Source of the DNA: an uncultured Prevotella sp.
Lineage (GTDB): Bacteria; Bacteroidota; Bacteroidia; Bacteroidales; Bacteroidaceae
Assembly: GCA_900550635.1 (NCBI GenBank)
Contig: URSZ01000020.1
Location: 1 to 24,341, forward strand
Length of the DNA stretch: 24,341 nt
Direction: 5' to 3'
Part shown: one piece after another, positions 1 through 8,341 of the stretch
Layout: each line of letters opens with the position of its first letter
Numbering within the stretch: the first letter of the stretch is position 1
Position numbers and translations under genes: made by a program
The notes under the pieces: model-generated
The model's database searches: none
Told to the model about the DNA's origin: nothing
Seen by the model: the letters and a program-made list of their open reading frames with translations, nothing else

Positions 1-30
1 TTCGGGGCGGTTTTCCAACCGGTTTTCAGA

Positions 31-105
31 GGGCAAAAAATATGTCTGAGATATTTTAAAATATGTCAGACATATTTCGAAATATGTGCCTTGTATTTTT
101 TCTTT
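31..105 (+). repeat. Palindromic intergenic repeat, copy 1
   Basis: The copy starts with GGGCAAAAAATATGTCTGAG and ends with a stretch matching CCTTGTATTTTTTCTTT. Positions 38-57 and 58-77 form a near-perfect inverted repeat: 20-base arms with one mismatch (G50/G65) and no loop. A third partial arm (AAATATGTGCC) follows. The same unit recurs near 5322 and 9639, and near 22348 in rearranged form. It lies about 265 bases upstream of gdhA and codes for nothing. Confidence 0.9.
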
Positions 106-339
106 CTTCCCAACGGGGCATAATAAGTTGTGATTCAGTTTTCACCACATTGTATTGGATTGTCGTTTTAATTTAGTGGTAAAACTGTATGACTATAAGT
201 AGCATGTTTGTCTTTGTTGGTGGGCGTGATATGTTGCTTTTGTAAAGAAAATTCGGGCGGAATAGTGGTCTTTTCAGTTGTTTGAACTTTCATTTTGAAA
301 ATTTCAAACAAAAAAATCGGCAGAAATTGGGAAAAATAA

Positions 340-347
340 TATATTTG
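340..347 (+). promoter_or_regulatory. Possible gdhA promoter -7 element
   Basis: TATATTTG matches the Bacteroidetes -7 consensus TAnnTTTG and ends 23 bases before the gdhA start codon. I see no good -33 TTTG at the expected distance, so this is a half-supported promoter. Confidence 0.4.
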
Positions 348-370
348 CTATAACAAAATCTAGTCATGCT

Positions 371-1705
371 ATGAAAACAAATGTGATACTTTCGAATTTG
401 GAGGCCAAACATCCTGGCGAGAAGGAATACCTTCAAGCCGTTAAGGAAGTTCTGTTGTCTATAGAGGATGTTTACAATGAACATCCTGAGTTTGAAAAAT
501 CAAAGATAATCGAGCGTCTCGTCGAACCCGACAGGATTATCACGTTTCGTGTCCCATGGATTGACGATAAGGGGAACGTGCAGGTAAACATCGGGTATCG
601 TGTGCAGTTTAACAATGCCATAGGCCCATATAAGGGAGGAATACGCTTTCATCCTTCGGTGAATCTTTCAATTTTGAAATTCCTTGGATTTGAACAGACA
701 TTTAAAAATGCGCTTACAACTTTGCCTATGGGAGGAGCGAAGGGTGGAAGCGATTTTGGCCCACGTGGACGCAGCGAAGCCGAGATTATGCGCTTTTGCC
801 AGGCATTTATGCTCGAACTTTGGCAGCATTTAGGTCCGGACAGGGATGTTCCTGCTGGAGATATAGGTGTTGGAGGGCGCGAGGTTGGTTTCATGTATGG
901 AATGTACAAGAAGTTGACGCATGAGCATACGGGCAGTTTTACAGGAAAAGGCTTGGATTTCGGCGGTTCTATATTGCGCCCTGAAGCTACGGGGTTTGGC
1001 GCCTTGTATTTCGTGAAGCAAATGTTGGAAACCCACGATATGGATATAGCAGGAAAAACAATAGCTGTTTCGGGTTTCGGAAACGTTGCGTGGGGTGCGG
1101 TAACGAAAGCCACACAGCTTGGAGCAAAGGTGGTTACACTCTCCGGACCGGACGGATATGTGTACGATCCCGACGGAGTAAATGGTGATAAAATAGATTA
1201 TATGCTTGAATTGCGCGCTTCGGGCAATGATGTGGTCGAACCATACGCTGAACGGTACAAAAGTGCTACGTTTTATGAAGGACGCAAGCCATGGGAGCAA
1301 AAGGTAGATATAGCTTTACCTTGTGCAACGCAAAACGAACTCGACTTGTCAGACGCACAACGCCTTATAGCTAATGGCACAAAATGCATCGCCGAGGTTT
1401 CCAACATGGGCTGCACGGCAGAAGCCGTAGATTTGTTCGTTCGTAGCAAACAGCTTTTCGCGCCGGGCAAAGCTGTAAACGCCGGCGGTGTTGCAACGTC
1501 CGGACTTGAGATGACTCAAAACGCAGAACATATTTATTGGCACGCAGATGAAGTCGATACGCGATTACATAAGATTATGGCGGCAATACATAAGCAGTGT
1601 GTTGAATACGGAAAAAAAGAAAGTTATGTAGATTACGTGCGTGGTGCTAACGTGGCGGGATTTATGAAGGTGGCAAAGGCAATGTTGGCGCAAGGCATAC
1701 TATAA
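371..1705 (+). CDS. gdhA: Glutamate dehydrogenase (hexameric, 444 aa)
   Basis: The enzyme interconverts 2-oxoglutarate plus ammonia and L-glutamate in the cytoplasm, linking carbon and nitrogen metabolism. The 444 aa length is that of the bacterial hexameric class. The substrate-binding lysine segment (GPYKGGIRFH, K88), the catalytic segment PMGGAKGGSDF at 119-129 (K124), PAGDIGVGGREVGF near 161-174 (D164) and the dinucleotide-binding GFGNVA at 235-240 are all intact. The ATG at 371 gives the usual N-terminus. Bacteroides species carry both NADP-linked and NAD-linked or dual-specificity paralogues of this size. I cannot decide cofactor preference by eye, although this family is usually annotated NADP-specific. 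The gene appears monocistronic, with 141 bases before the next start. Confidence 0.96.
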   Translation: MKTNVILSNLEAKHPGEKEYLQAVKEVLLSIEDVYNEHPEFEKSKIIERLVEPDRIITFRVPWIDDKGNVQVNIGYRVQFNNAIGPYKGGIRFHPSVNLSILKFLGFEQTFKNALTTLPMGGAKGGSDFGPRGRSEAEIMRFCQAFMLELWQHLGPDRDVPAGDIGVGGREVGFMYGMYKKLTHEHTGSFTGKGLDFGGSILRPEATGFGALYFVKQMLETHDMDIAGKTIAVSGFGNVAWGAVTKATQLGAKVVTLSGPDGYVYDPDGVNGDKIDYMLELRASGNDVVEPYAERYKSATFYEGRKPWEQKVDIALPCATQNELDLSDAQRLIANGTKCIAEVSNMGCTAEAVDLFVRSKQLFAPGKAVNAGGVATSGLEMTQNAEHIYWHADEVDTRLHKIMAAIHKQCVEYGKKESYVDYVRGANVAGFMKVAKAMLAQGIL

Positions 1706-1846
1706 ACAGTAGAAAATATCGATGTTGCTAAAAGCCGTTGTCTTAACGTAAAAAATGTTAATGAAAAGGTGTTTTGCGATAGTGATACCGTGAAGTGAAT
1801 GCTTATTTTAGTAATTTTATCGGCGAATTTGATAATAATATAATTT

Positions 1847-3922
1847 ATGAATCTCGTCAATAAATTTAAATGGTTATTAGCTATTACAATAGGTCTTTTC
1901 ATGACTGGTTGTAGCGATAAAGTGGACGACTCAAACCTATATGTATTCAAGGGTGATATGGTGTCTACTTTTCTTACGCGTAACAGCGAAAGTTTTTCAA
2001 AGTACATCGAGTTGGCTGGTCGCGTGCATTTAAGCAATAAGTCACAATCGACGGTGATGGATTTGCTATCGACACGCGGTAATTACACTTGCTTTGCCCC
2101 TAACAATGACGCACTGCAGGCATACGTCGACAGTATCATGGATACGCCGAATTATCCTATAGAACAGCTTGACGACTCCATTGCTTCGTTTATCATAAAA
2201 AACAGTATTATCGACACCGGCGACGATAAAGCTTACGAAACTGATGATTTCGTTGAAGGCGCGTTGACTTATCAAAACTTGAATGACCGGTATGTAACTG
2301 TTACTTTTGATACAATAAACGGACGCGCGTCTTTCATAATAAATTCGGATTCACGAATCGTTGATTCTGACAACGAATGCGAGAACGGTTATGTACAGGT
2401 CGTAGATAAAGTTGTTTCTCTTTCCGCAGACGAGCTCCCTGCTCTTATCGCAATGGCTCCCAATTTGAAAATCTTCACACGCTTGCTGCAGGAAACAGGT
2501 TGGGAAGAAGAACTTATAAAATATACCGATTACGAATACGAGGATAATCACCCCGAAACGGGTAATGCTCTCGGCCCGTCGGTAGGTGGAGGCGTATCAT
2601 CATACTTGTGTCCTGAACACAGGCGTTTCGGGTACACGGCATTCGTTGAGACAGACAGTGTTTTCGAGAAAGAGTGGGGCATAAAGATTAATGTGTCAGA
2701 ATACGGAGCTATCGAAAACTGGGATGAAGTAAAAAGAATTATAGAAGAGAAGTGCGCCGCGGTTGACATATATTCGCAGACGTCGAACGCCGCAGGAAGT
2801 CCGCAAGACTGGACCGACCCGGATAACGTGGTTAACCAGTTTGTAGCTTACCATCTTACTGCTACTCATGTGCCATACGATTTGTTAGTTATCCATATGA
2901 ACGAGATGGGATATTCGTATATGAATACCAGCAAATTGTCTCTCAACGTTACACGTAATTTCGAGAGTATGGGAAAACAACGCCGTTTGTTCTGCATAAC
3001 AGAGGGAGAAAGCACTTCTGGTAAGCGTTTGAACCGATATTCCAGCTATGACGATGATACATACGAAGAAGTTACCGTGTTTAAGAAAGGCGCTCTTATT
3101 AATCCTTCTAACGGAAATCATTCAAACAATGCGCTGAACGGTTTCTATTATCCAATAGACGAGATTATGGTGTATGATTCGTACGTCCGTGATAATGTGC
3201 TCGGAGGAAGGTTGCGTTTTGACCTTACAGATTATATGCCCGAAGCAGGAGGTAACGATTTCGGTAATCCGCACAAGGCGTTTTCAAAAAACCTCCCCAA
3301 TGGTTATCTTTCCAAGGTTGTTAGGATAACGGATGATACATGGCAGGTTTGTTTGAATGAAGCTTCGCCGCAGAACTGGGTGGATGTGAATTGTAACGAG
3401 ATACTTTTCTTAGGACAGTATGACTTTACGTTGGAATTACCGCCTGTGCCGGTTACAGGTACGTATGAATTTAGATGGGGACTTTCGAATGCCGACTGGC
3501 GCGGAATGTGTCAGGCATATTTCGGCGAAGACCCGGACAACCTGCCCGCTATCGGTGTACCTCTCGACTTGCGTTTGCTTTACAGTTCACCGGCTATCGG
3601 ATGGGTAGAAGACGATCCAGATGACCCGCAGGTAGGTATTGAAAATGATAAAGCGCTCCGTAACCGAAACTACATGAAAGGACCTAAATTGTACGGAGTA
3701 TTGGACGCAAACGGAGTGTCGCGTTCTTTCCGCCTTGGAAATGGTAGTAATATGCTTTCGTTGCGCTATATATTCTATAGAGGTACACTGAAAGCAGATA
3801 CAAAGTACTACGTGCGTTTTAAGAACGTGTTGACTAATCCTTACGCACAGTTCTTCGGTGATTATTTCGAGTTTGTGCCGAAGTCGGTTTACGATGGAGT
3901 TAATCCTGAAAACGTTTGGTAA
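1847..3922 (+). CDS. Fasciclin (FAS1)-domain lipoprotein
   Basis: The 691 aa protein begins with a lipoprotein signal peptide (hydrophobic stretch 9-19, lipobox MTGC, lipidated C22), so it should sit in the outer membrane or on the surface. The segment YTCFAPNNDAL (80-90) is the characteristic FAS1 core (usual form TVFAPTNEAF). A second FAS1-like module is suggested further on by NVVNQFVAYHL. The C-terminal part is beta-rich and aromatic and unassigned. FAS1 domains mediate adhesion or ligand binding. In Bacteroidales such large FAS1 lipoproteins are commonly found with SusC/SusD-like pairs, but here none is adjacent: gdhA lies upstream and a terminator follows. The second domain is less certain than the first. 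The ligand is unknown. Confidence 0.8.
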   Translation: MNLVNKFKWLLAITIGLFMTGCSDKVDDSNLYVFKGDMVSTFLTRNSESFSKYIELAGRVHLSNKSQSTVMDLLSTRGNYTCFAPNNDALQAYVDSIMDTPNYPIEQLDDSIASFIIKNSIIDTGDDKAYETDDFVEGALTYQNLNDRYVTVTFDTINGRASFIINSDSRIVDSDNECENGYVQVVDKVVSLSADELPALIAMAPNLKIFTRLLQETGWEEELIKYTDYEYEDNHPETGNALGPSVGGGVSSYLCPEHRRFGYTAFVETDSVFEKEWGIKINVSEYGAIENWDEVKRIIEEKCAAVDIYSQTSNAAGSPQDWTDPDNVVNQFVAYHLTATHVPYDLLVIHMNEMGYSYMNTSKLSLNVTRNFESMGKQRRLFCITEGESTSGKRLNRYSSYDDDTYEEVTVFKKGALINPSNGNHSNNALNGFYYPIDEIMVYDSYVRDNVLGGRLRFDLTDYMPEAGGNDFGNPHKAFSKNLPNGYLSKVVRITDDTWQVCLNEASPQNWVDVNCNEILFLGQYDFTLELPPVPVTGTYEFRWGLSNADWRGMCQAYFGEDPDNLPAIGVPLDLRLLYSSPAIGWVEDDPDDPQVGIENDKALRNRNYMKGPKLYGVLDANGVSRSFRLGNGSNMLSLRYIFYRGTLKADTKYYVRFKNVLTNPYAQFFGDYFEFVPKSVYDGVNPENVW

Positions 3923-3956
3923 GCATATCTGTTACCAGTTTATAATTTAGAATAAT

Positions 3957-4007
3957 ATTCCGGCAAGCGAGTGATAAGTTATCTTGTCCCGCTTTCCGGA
4001 ATTTTTT
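3957..4007 (+). terminator. Rho-independent terminator after the fasciclin gene
   Basis: ATTCCGGCAAGCG (3957-3969) pairs with CGCTTTCCGGAAT (3990-4002) with one mismatch. A small inner hairpin GATAA/TTATC lies in the loop, and a run of T to 4007 follows. It begins 35 bases after the fasciclin stop codon, between convergent genes. The stem could also stop minus-strand transcription, though the T run is on the plus side. Confidence 0.85.
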
Positions 4008-4057
4008 ATGTTTATTTTTAACAGGCGCTGCCTGCTCCCGTTTTCTTATTCTAATAC

Positions 4058-5056
4058 CTAATATAGTGGTGTTGTCCTTTTTATTAACCACAAGAGCTTC
4101 TTGTATATTAGATTAAATATTATAACTCTTATTTGATCTACTAATAAGCAGATAATGCATATAATAAACATAAACATAAAACCTATTCCCTGCATGACTT
4201 CGGGTAAAAGTGTTTGTGTTAAGATAGACCTAACATTAGCAGCATCTGTAATGATGTAAATAGCCAATGTGGACTTCAATAACTTGTTCATTGTAGCATT
4301 TCTGAATTTATGTTTATCTGCTTTCCAAACAAGCCATCCAGATATTATTAATAACAAAGGATTGTTATTTTGCACAAACAGATTGAAGAACATCATTGGT
4401 AAGTGCGCCTTGCTTGCAAGCACAGGAATAATCATAAGCAGCAATATAGCGAGAATACCTATATATTTCTCCCACCTCCATTGGGCTGATTTATCAACCA
4501 TATGCAATTTGAAATATCTTGCTGCAAGATATATTGTCAACAAAAATACTGCGTCATGTGAATTTGCAGCACATAAGGCTTGCGCAAAATAAGTATAGAC
4601 TAATGCAGCTATGACAATATAACGAAATGTAGTCTGTGAAACGGTTTTGATTCCAATTTCTATCAATGGTGCGATAAACATTATAAATAAATAGGAACTC
4701 ACAAACCACCACCCGTCAAACGGGTGCAAATATAGAAAAATTTCAAAACCTTGCCCAACTGGGGATAATACTAAAAGATAGAACAAAGTTATCAATATCA
4801 AATCTATAACTTTGTGGCAATTGGTATGTATTCCATAATAACCTGAGATAAACATAAATCCTGTCACCCCTATTTTTCCTATGGAAAATAAGGACAAATG
4901 AAAGGCGGTATCCATATTCTTTCCCCAATCGTATATTTGTTGATAGTCATGTTCTGTTCCATGCGCATAGACATGGAGTAAAACAATTAGGAACATGAAT
5001 GCAAAACGTAATAGTTCAATCGAGGTATTGCGTGGTTGTTTTCTTACTGATTCCAT
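4058..5056 (-). CDS. Acyltransferase 3 family membrane protein
   Basis: The 332 aa protein is predominantly hydrophobic with about ten membrane segments. The N-terminal segment NTSIELLRFAFMFLIVLLHV carries the family's R and membrane-embedded H, followed by FMFISGYYGI. Acyltransferase-3 proteins move acetyl or other acyl groups across the inner membrane onto polysaccharides or lipids. The likely role here is O-acylation of a cell-surface glycan, but the acceptor is not shown by the sequence. An in-frame TTG 21 bases upstream (5077) would extend it. I prefer the ATG at 5056 because the added residues match nothing typical. The gene stands alone, with 526 bases to the next gene upstream, and lies beside repeat copy 2. 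It looks AT-rich next to gdhA and mltF. Confidence 0.85.
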   Translation of the reverse strand: MESVRKQPRNTSIELLRFAFMFLIVLLHVYAHGTEHDYQQIYDWGKNMDTAFHLSLFSIGKIGVTGFMFISGYYGIHTNCHKVIDLILITLFYLLVLSPVGQGFEIFLYLHPFDGWWFVSSYLFIMFIAPLIEIGIKTVSQTTFRYIVIAALVYTYFAQALCAANSHDAVFLLTIYLAARYFKLHMVDKSAQWRWEKYIGILAILLLMIIPVLASKAHLPMMFFNLFVQNNNPLLLIISGWLVWKADKHKFRNATMNKLLKSTLAIYIITDAANVRSILTQTLLPEVMQGIGFMFMFIICIICLLVDQIRVIIFNLIYKKLLWLIKRTTPLY

Positions 5057-5118
5057 GGTTAAAGAGAGTGTGTCCAATTAGTGTTGTCCGGGGCAAGTCC
5101 TCAGACCTCTTAGTAATG

Positions 5119-5126
5119 CAAATATA
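5119..5126 (-). promoter_or_regulatory. Possible acyltransferase-gene promoter -7 element
   Basis: On the minus strand this reads TATATTTG, matching TAnnTTTG, 62 bases before the ATG at 5056. No clear -33 element is present. A promoter here would give an mRNA leader of about 55 bases. Confidence 0.4.
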
Positions 5127-5321
5127 TTAATTTATCGGTTATCTTATCAGCGGGCTCACCGGCTGAGGAAATCTTTTTATTTTTCGGGGAAAAGTTTCTT
5201 GTTTGTCCCGATTCCGGGCATGGATTTGTAGTATGTCTGTTTGTATATGGCGATACTGTTTCAAAAAGTGAGTCTGTATTTTGTCTGTATTTTCAGATTG
5301 GTTTTAAAGCGGGTCTTCACG

Positions 5322-5400
5322 GGGCAAAAAATATGTCTGAGATATTTTAAAATATGTCGGACATATTTTGAAATATGTGCCTTGTATTTTTTATTTGCTC
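5322..5400 (+). repeat. Palindromic intergenic repeat, copy 2
   Basis: This copy has the same unit and orientation as copy 1. The palindrome is centred between 5348 and 5349 with arms of about 20 bases. The inner 30-base block at 5355-5384 is flanked by AAAATA (5349-5354) and TATTTT (5385-5390), the boundaries at which copy 4 is inverted. Similarity to copy 3 continues through a CTGAAAAT at 5419-5426. Confidence 0.9.
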
Positions 5401-5582
5401 AAAGCATGGTATAAAATTCTGAAAATGAAGTGTGCTTTTAAATCGTACAAAGTTGTCGTTTTTCCACACTTTATTGTTGTCCCATAATGTCTGTTTCTGG
5501 TTATAGACTTATTGTAAAAAGCTTACCATTGTTTCAATTATGAGTAACAGTAAAGCAAATCCCAAAGTCGGTATATACGTGT

Positions 5583-6803
5583 TTAAATTGAATCTTTCAG
5601 TATTATAATTTCTTGCGGCTTTGTAAAACGGTTCTTTCGCTTCGAACGCTGGGGTGTAATGAATTGCATGTCGCTGTCTATGCTTACGGGTTTCCCGTCC
5701 CGATACTTACTCCATCGTTGTAAAATGCTTTCTACATAGTTATACGTTTCGGTGCCTATCATGAAACCATTTTTTACCACCGGGTCATTGTAGTATTGTG
5801 GCTTGTCGAGATTTCTTACGAAGAAACGCACGTCGTTCCAGCTATACGGATTCTTTCCGTTTTTCCGCGCAAGGTTCATGGCATCTCGTATATGGTGGTA
5901 TCCACCGTTGTATGCCGCTAATGTAAAGCATATTTTATCATTGCGGTTGCGGACATCTTTGAACTTTTCTTGCAGTTGTTTCAAGTATCGGCAGCCGGCA
6001 TCTATATTCTCGGCAGGATCGTATATGTTTTTTATGCCGAGTAATTTGGCAGTTGAAGGAATTATTTGCATGAGACCTTTTGCTCCTGCCCATGAAACCG
6101 CTCTGGGGTCGAAGCCGGACTCTTGGTAGCATTGGGCGGCGATTAAACGCCAGTCCCACCCCATGCGTCGGCTGCCTTGCATGAAATGCGTATCGTATTG
6201 CGATATTATGCCTTTTGCGCGTGAAAGGTAAGGGGCTCTTACCTTTCGCCGAACAGCAGACATACCAATATGTTTGCGTTCTCCTGATTTTAGTTTTTGC
6301 TTAATATCGGGATTGTACCATTGGTTGAGGGATTGTGCCAGTTCCGGCTGGTTCTTACGTACCGCCCAACTAACATGCATTGGTTTTCCTGTATTTGAAC
6401 TGTCGCTATAAGCACCACACGCTATGAATCCGTGTTTCCGTATACTGTTTGTCGGTAGTTCTATCGCAATTACATCCGCTTCACCGGAAGCGAGTATTTT
6501 GAACAATGACGCTGTATCTTTAACAGGCTCTACGCGAATCCTTAGTCCTATGGTTGAAGCATAATTGCTTATAAGGTCGTATGCAAGCCCTGTCGACTTC
6601 CCGTGATAGCTATAATATGTTTCAGGGCCATACATGATTGCAATAATAATTTCGCCGGCTTCTTCTATTTCGGGCAAATCGTATTCTGACAGTTTTGTGC
6701 TATCTATAGTAAATGCTTGATTGGTTTCTTCCTTGCCTCCATCCCCGCAGGATGAAAACGTAAAAGCAATGATTATAAAAAGCCAAAGATACCTTGCGAA
6801 CAT
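5583..6803 (-). CDS. MltF-like membrane-bound lytic transglycosylase (lipoprotein)
   Basis: The 406 aa protein cleaves the MurNAc-GlcNAc bond of peptidoglycan. It has a signal peptide with lipidated C19 (sequence FSSC, a weak lipobox). A periplasmic solute-binding-protein-3-like domain spans about 45-190 and an SLT domain about 205-370. Catalytic E228 lies in QCYQESGFDPRAVS, followed by AGAKGLMQIIPSTA (240-252) and the AAYNGG segment (296-301). This SBP3 plus SLT architecture is that of MltF, where the first domain regulates activity. A longer frame opens at 6881, but the ATG at 6803 places the signal peptide at the N-terminus, and a -7 element sits 34 bases before it. I cannot identify the ligand of the N-terminal domain. 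The neighbouring MFS gene is 150 bases upstream and probably a separate unit. Confidence 0.92.
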   Translation of the reverse strand: MFARYLWLFIIIAFTFSSCGDGGKEETNQAFTIDSTKLSEYDLPEIEEAGEIIIAIMYGPETYYSYHGKSTGLAYDLISNYASTIGLRIRVEPVKDTASLFKILASGEADVIAIELPTNSIRKHGFIACGAYSDSSNTGKPMHVSWAVRKNQPELAQSLNQWYNPDIKQKLKSGERKHIGMSAVRRKVRAPYLSRAKGIISQYDTHFMQGSRRMGWDWRLIAAQCYQESGFDPRAVSWAGAKGLMQIIPSTAKLLGIKNIYDPAENIDAGCRYLKQLQEKFKDVRNRNDKICFTLAAYNGGYHHIRDAMNLARKNGKNPYSWNDVRFFVRNLDKPQYYNDPVVKNGFMIGTETYNYVESILQRWSKYRDGKPVSIDSDMQFITPQRSKRKNRFTKPQEIIILKDSI

Positions 6804-6837
6804 GATTATTTGCCAATGAATATTTATTAGCTGGCTG

Positions 6838-6845
6838 CAAATATA
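6838..6845 (-). promoter_or_regulatory. Likely mltF-like gene promoter -7 element
   Basis: The minus strand reads TATATTTG, an exact TAnnTTTG match, 34 bases upstream of the ATG at 6803. It supports that start over the upstream in-frame codon at 6881, which would lie upstream of the transcript start. A -33 TTTG is not evident. Confidence 0.5.
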
Positions 6846-6953
6846 CTTAAAAACATCAGTATGCCTTGTGAGATAGGGCATTAATAGGATTTGCGTTACG
6901 CTTCTTAATGTTGCTAATGTGTTTACAACGGATGTGAGAAATAAATAAATGTG

Positions 6954-8291
6954 CTATTCTAATCTGTATTTTGTGAAGTGCGGCGTTACATGTTTTATAA
7001 AGAAGACTGTTGATATTAAACATAGTATTGCACCTACGAAATATACGCAACTGAATGATGAATGCTCGGCTATTAATCCACTTGATACAAGCCCAATGCC
7101 TATGCCCGTATCCCACGATGTTAGATATGTGCTTGTGGCTGTAGCACGGCGGTTGTGCGGTGCAAGAGAAATAAACAGCGAATTGTATGCAGGAAAGAGC
7201 ATGCCGAATCCTACGCCTTGAATGAATGGAACGGTAAAGAATAGAATACGAGCCGCTGTAAGGCTGATATTTACGATGTGTCCGCATAACGACAATAGAG
7301 CAAAGGCTGCTATTGCCAGATACAGTCCGTAACATATAGTGCGGGTAACGAAACCGCGGTCAACCATTTTGCCGGAGAACAGACGTGATATACCCATTCC
7401 GACGGCAAGGAATGTAAAGTAAAGCCCGGGCTCTACACCTAATCCCATTTGACGTTCATACATTGCTACAAAGTTTGTTGTAGCGCCATAAGGAATGGAG
7501 AGCAAAAGCAATGAGAGGCCAGCAGGCAGGCCGCGCAACAAAATGAAACGGTCTAATTTTATTAGAGGTGACTTTTTTTGCGCCCCTTTGACGTCTGCTT
7601 TTTGCAGCATTTCTATGCTTTCAGACTCATTTGCAAGAGAACTATCGTTGTTCTCAGGTAAGTTTTCTCTGTTTGCAACAGTCGATTCAGAAACGTTCGT
7701 GTTGTTTTTCTTTTTAGGTTTTATCAATGTGGCAGAGAAGAAACCAACAAGGCACACAAGCATGCTCATGGCAAATATGGATTCGTATGAAAGATTCTTG
7801 TGCATGAAAAGACCTGCCATAGGACCGACGCTCATGGCTATGTTGTTTGTCAGTCCGTAGTATCCTAAACCTTCGCCACGCCTTGAAGAAGGCATAATAT
7901 CGACAACAAGTGTGTTCCCGCCTACACTTTGAGCGCCGAATGCCACACCGTGAGCAAGGCGTAATATAATAAACATTGTGAGTGTAGCGCATGCTATATA
8001 TCCTGCAAATATGGAGGTAAAGCAGAAGTATGCAATAAGATACAGCGGCTTGCGGCGGAATGTGTCGAGAAGATAGCCCGAAAAAGGACGGAACAAAAGT
8101 GCCGCAACAACGTAACAGCTTAACACAAGTCCTATTTTGCCTTCGCTGCAGGCGTAACGTTCCTCCAAATAAAATGGCAACAGAGGCATGGTTGACCAAA
8201 AACCGAACATCTGCATGAAGTTAGCCGTCATTATGGCTATATAGCTTTTTGTGAACAGTCTTTCTTTCTTATTGGCTACCGTTGCTGTCAT
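6954..8291 (-). CDS. MFS transporter
   Basis: The 445 aa inner-membrane protein has about twelve hydrophobic segments in two halves. They are separated by a long hydrophilic loop (about 194-246) rich in Asn, Glu and Ser. The loop between segments 2 and 3 carries a motif-A-like FRPFSGYLLDTFRRKPLY, repeated in the second half as RLFSGKMVDRGFVTR. This pattern is typical of proton-coupled drug or sugar efflux members of the major facilitator superfamily; the substrate is not deducible. The start ATG at 8291 lies 50 bases after the pheS stop, with a hairpin terminator between and only 17 bases from hairpin to ATG. No promoter fits there, so expression probably depends on read-through from pheS. 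Confidence 0.88.
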   Translation of the reverse strand: MTATVANKKERLFTKSYIAIMTANFMQMFGFWSTMPLLPFYLEERYACSEGKIGLVLSCYVVAALLFRPFSGYLLDTFRRKPLYLIAYFCFTSIFAGYIACATLTMFIILRLAHGVAFGAQSVGGNTLVVDIMPSSRRGEGLGYYGLTNNIAMSVGPMAGLFMHKNLSYESIFAMSMLVCLVGFFSATLIKPKKKNNTNVSESTVANRENLPENNDSSLANESESIEMLQKADVKGAQKKSPLIKLDRFILLRGLPAGLSLLLLSIPYGATTNFVAMYERQMGLGVEPGLYFTFLAVGMGISRLFSGKMVDRGFVTRTICYGLYLAIAAFALLSLCGHIVNISLTAARILFFTVPFIQGVGFGMLFPAYNSLFISLAPHNRRATATSTYLTSWDTGIGIGLVSSGLIAEHSSFSCVYFVGAILCLISTVFFIKHVTPHFTKYRLE

Positions 8292-8308
8292 ATCGGGTGT
8301 GCGATTGT

Positions 8309-8338
8309 AAAAAAGCCTTGCTTTTGTTGCAAGGCTTT
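8309..8338 (-). terminator. Hairpin terminator or attenuator after pheS
   Basis: AAAGCCTTGC and GCAAGGCTTT form a perfect 10-bp stem with a 7-base loop. On the minus strand it is followed by a T run. It lies just after the pheS stop (8342) and just before the MFS start (8291), so it may lower rather than abolish transcription of the MFS gene. Confidence 0.8.
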
Positions 8339-8341
8339 ATT

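Larger units (their letters stand above)
1..370. other. Intergenic region left of gdhA
   Basis: No gene is visible here. The stretch holds the first copy of the palindromic repeat (31-105), a small palindrome AACCGGTT at 17-24, then about 200 bases of AT-rich sequence without recognisable structure. A possible gdhA promoter element lies at 340-347. The left neighbour is outside the window. Confidence 0.7.
5057..5582. other. Intergenic region between acyltransferase gene and mltF-like gene
   Basis: No convincing coding sequence is seen. The stretch contains a candidate acyltransferase promoter element (5119-5126, minus strand) and repeat copy 2 (5322-5400, similarity running to about 5426). 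The remainder is AT-rich sequence with no recognised structure. No clear terminator for the mltF-like gene was found. Confidence 0.7.

Noticed and set aside
41..50. CTGAG(A) in the repeat as part of a TPP riboswitch
   Set aside because: The match is only a few bases, the rest of the THI-box is missing, and no thiamine gene follows. It is part of the palindrome.
649..1300. Two minus-strand frames of about 155 codons inside gdhA
   Set aside because: They lie wholly opposite the conserved glutamate dehydrogenase frame and have no recognisable domains or start context.
5057..5077. TTG start giving a longer acyltransferase
   Set aside because: It adds seven residues with no family support; the ATG at 5056 is preferred.
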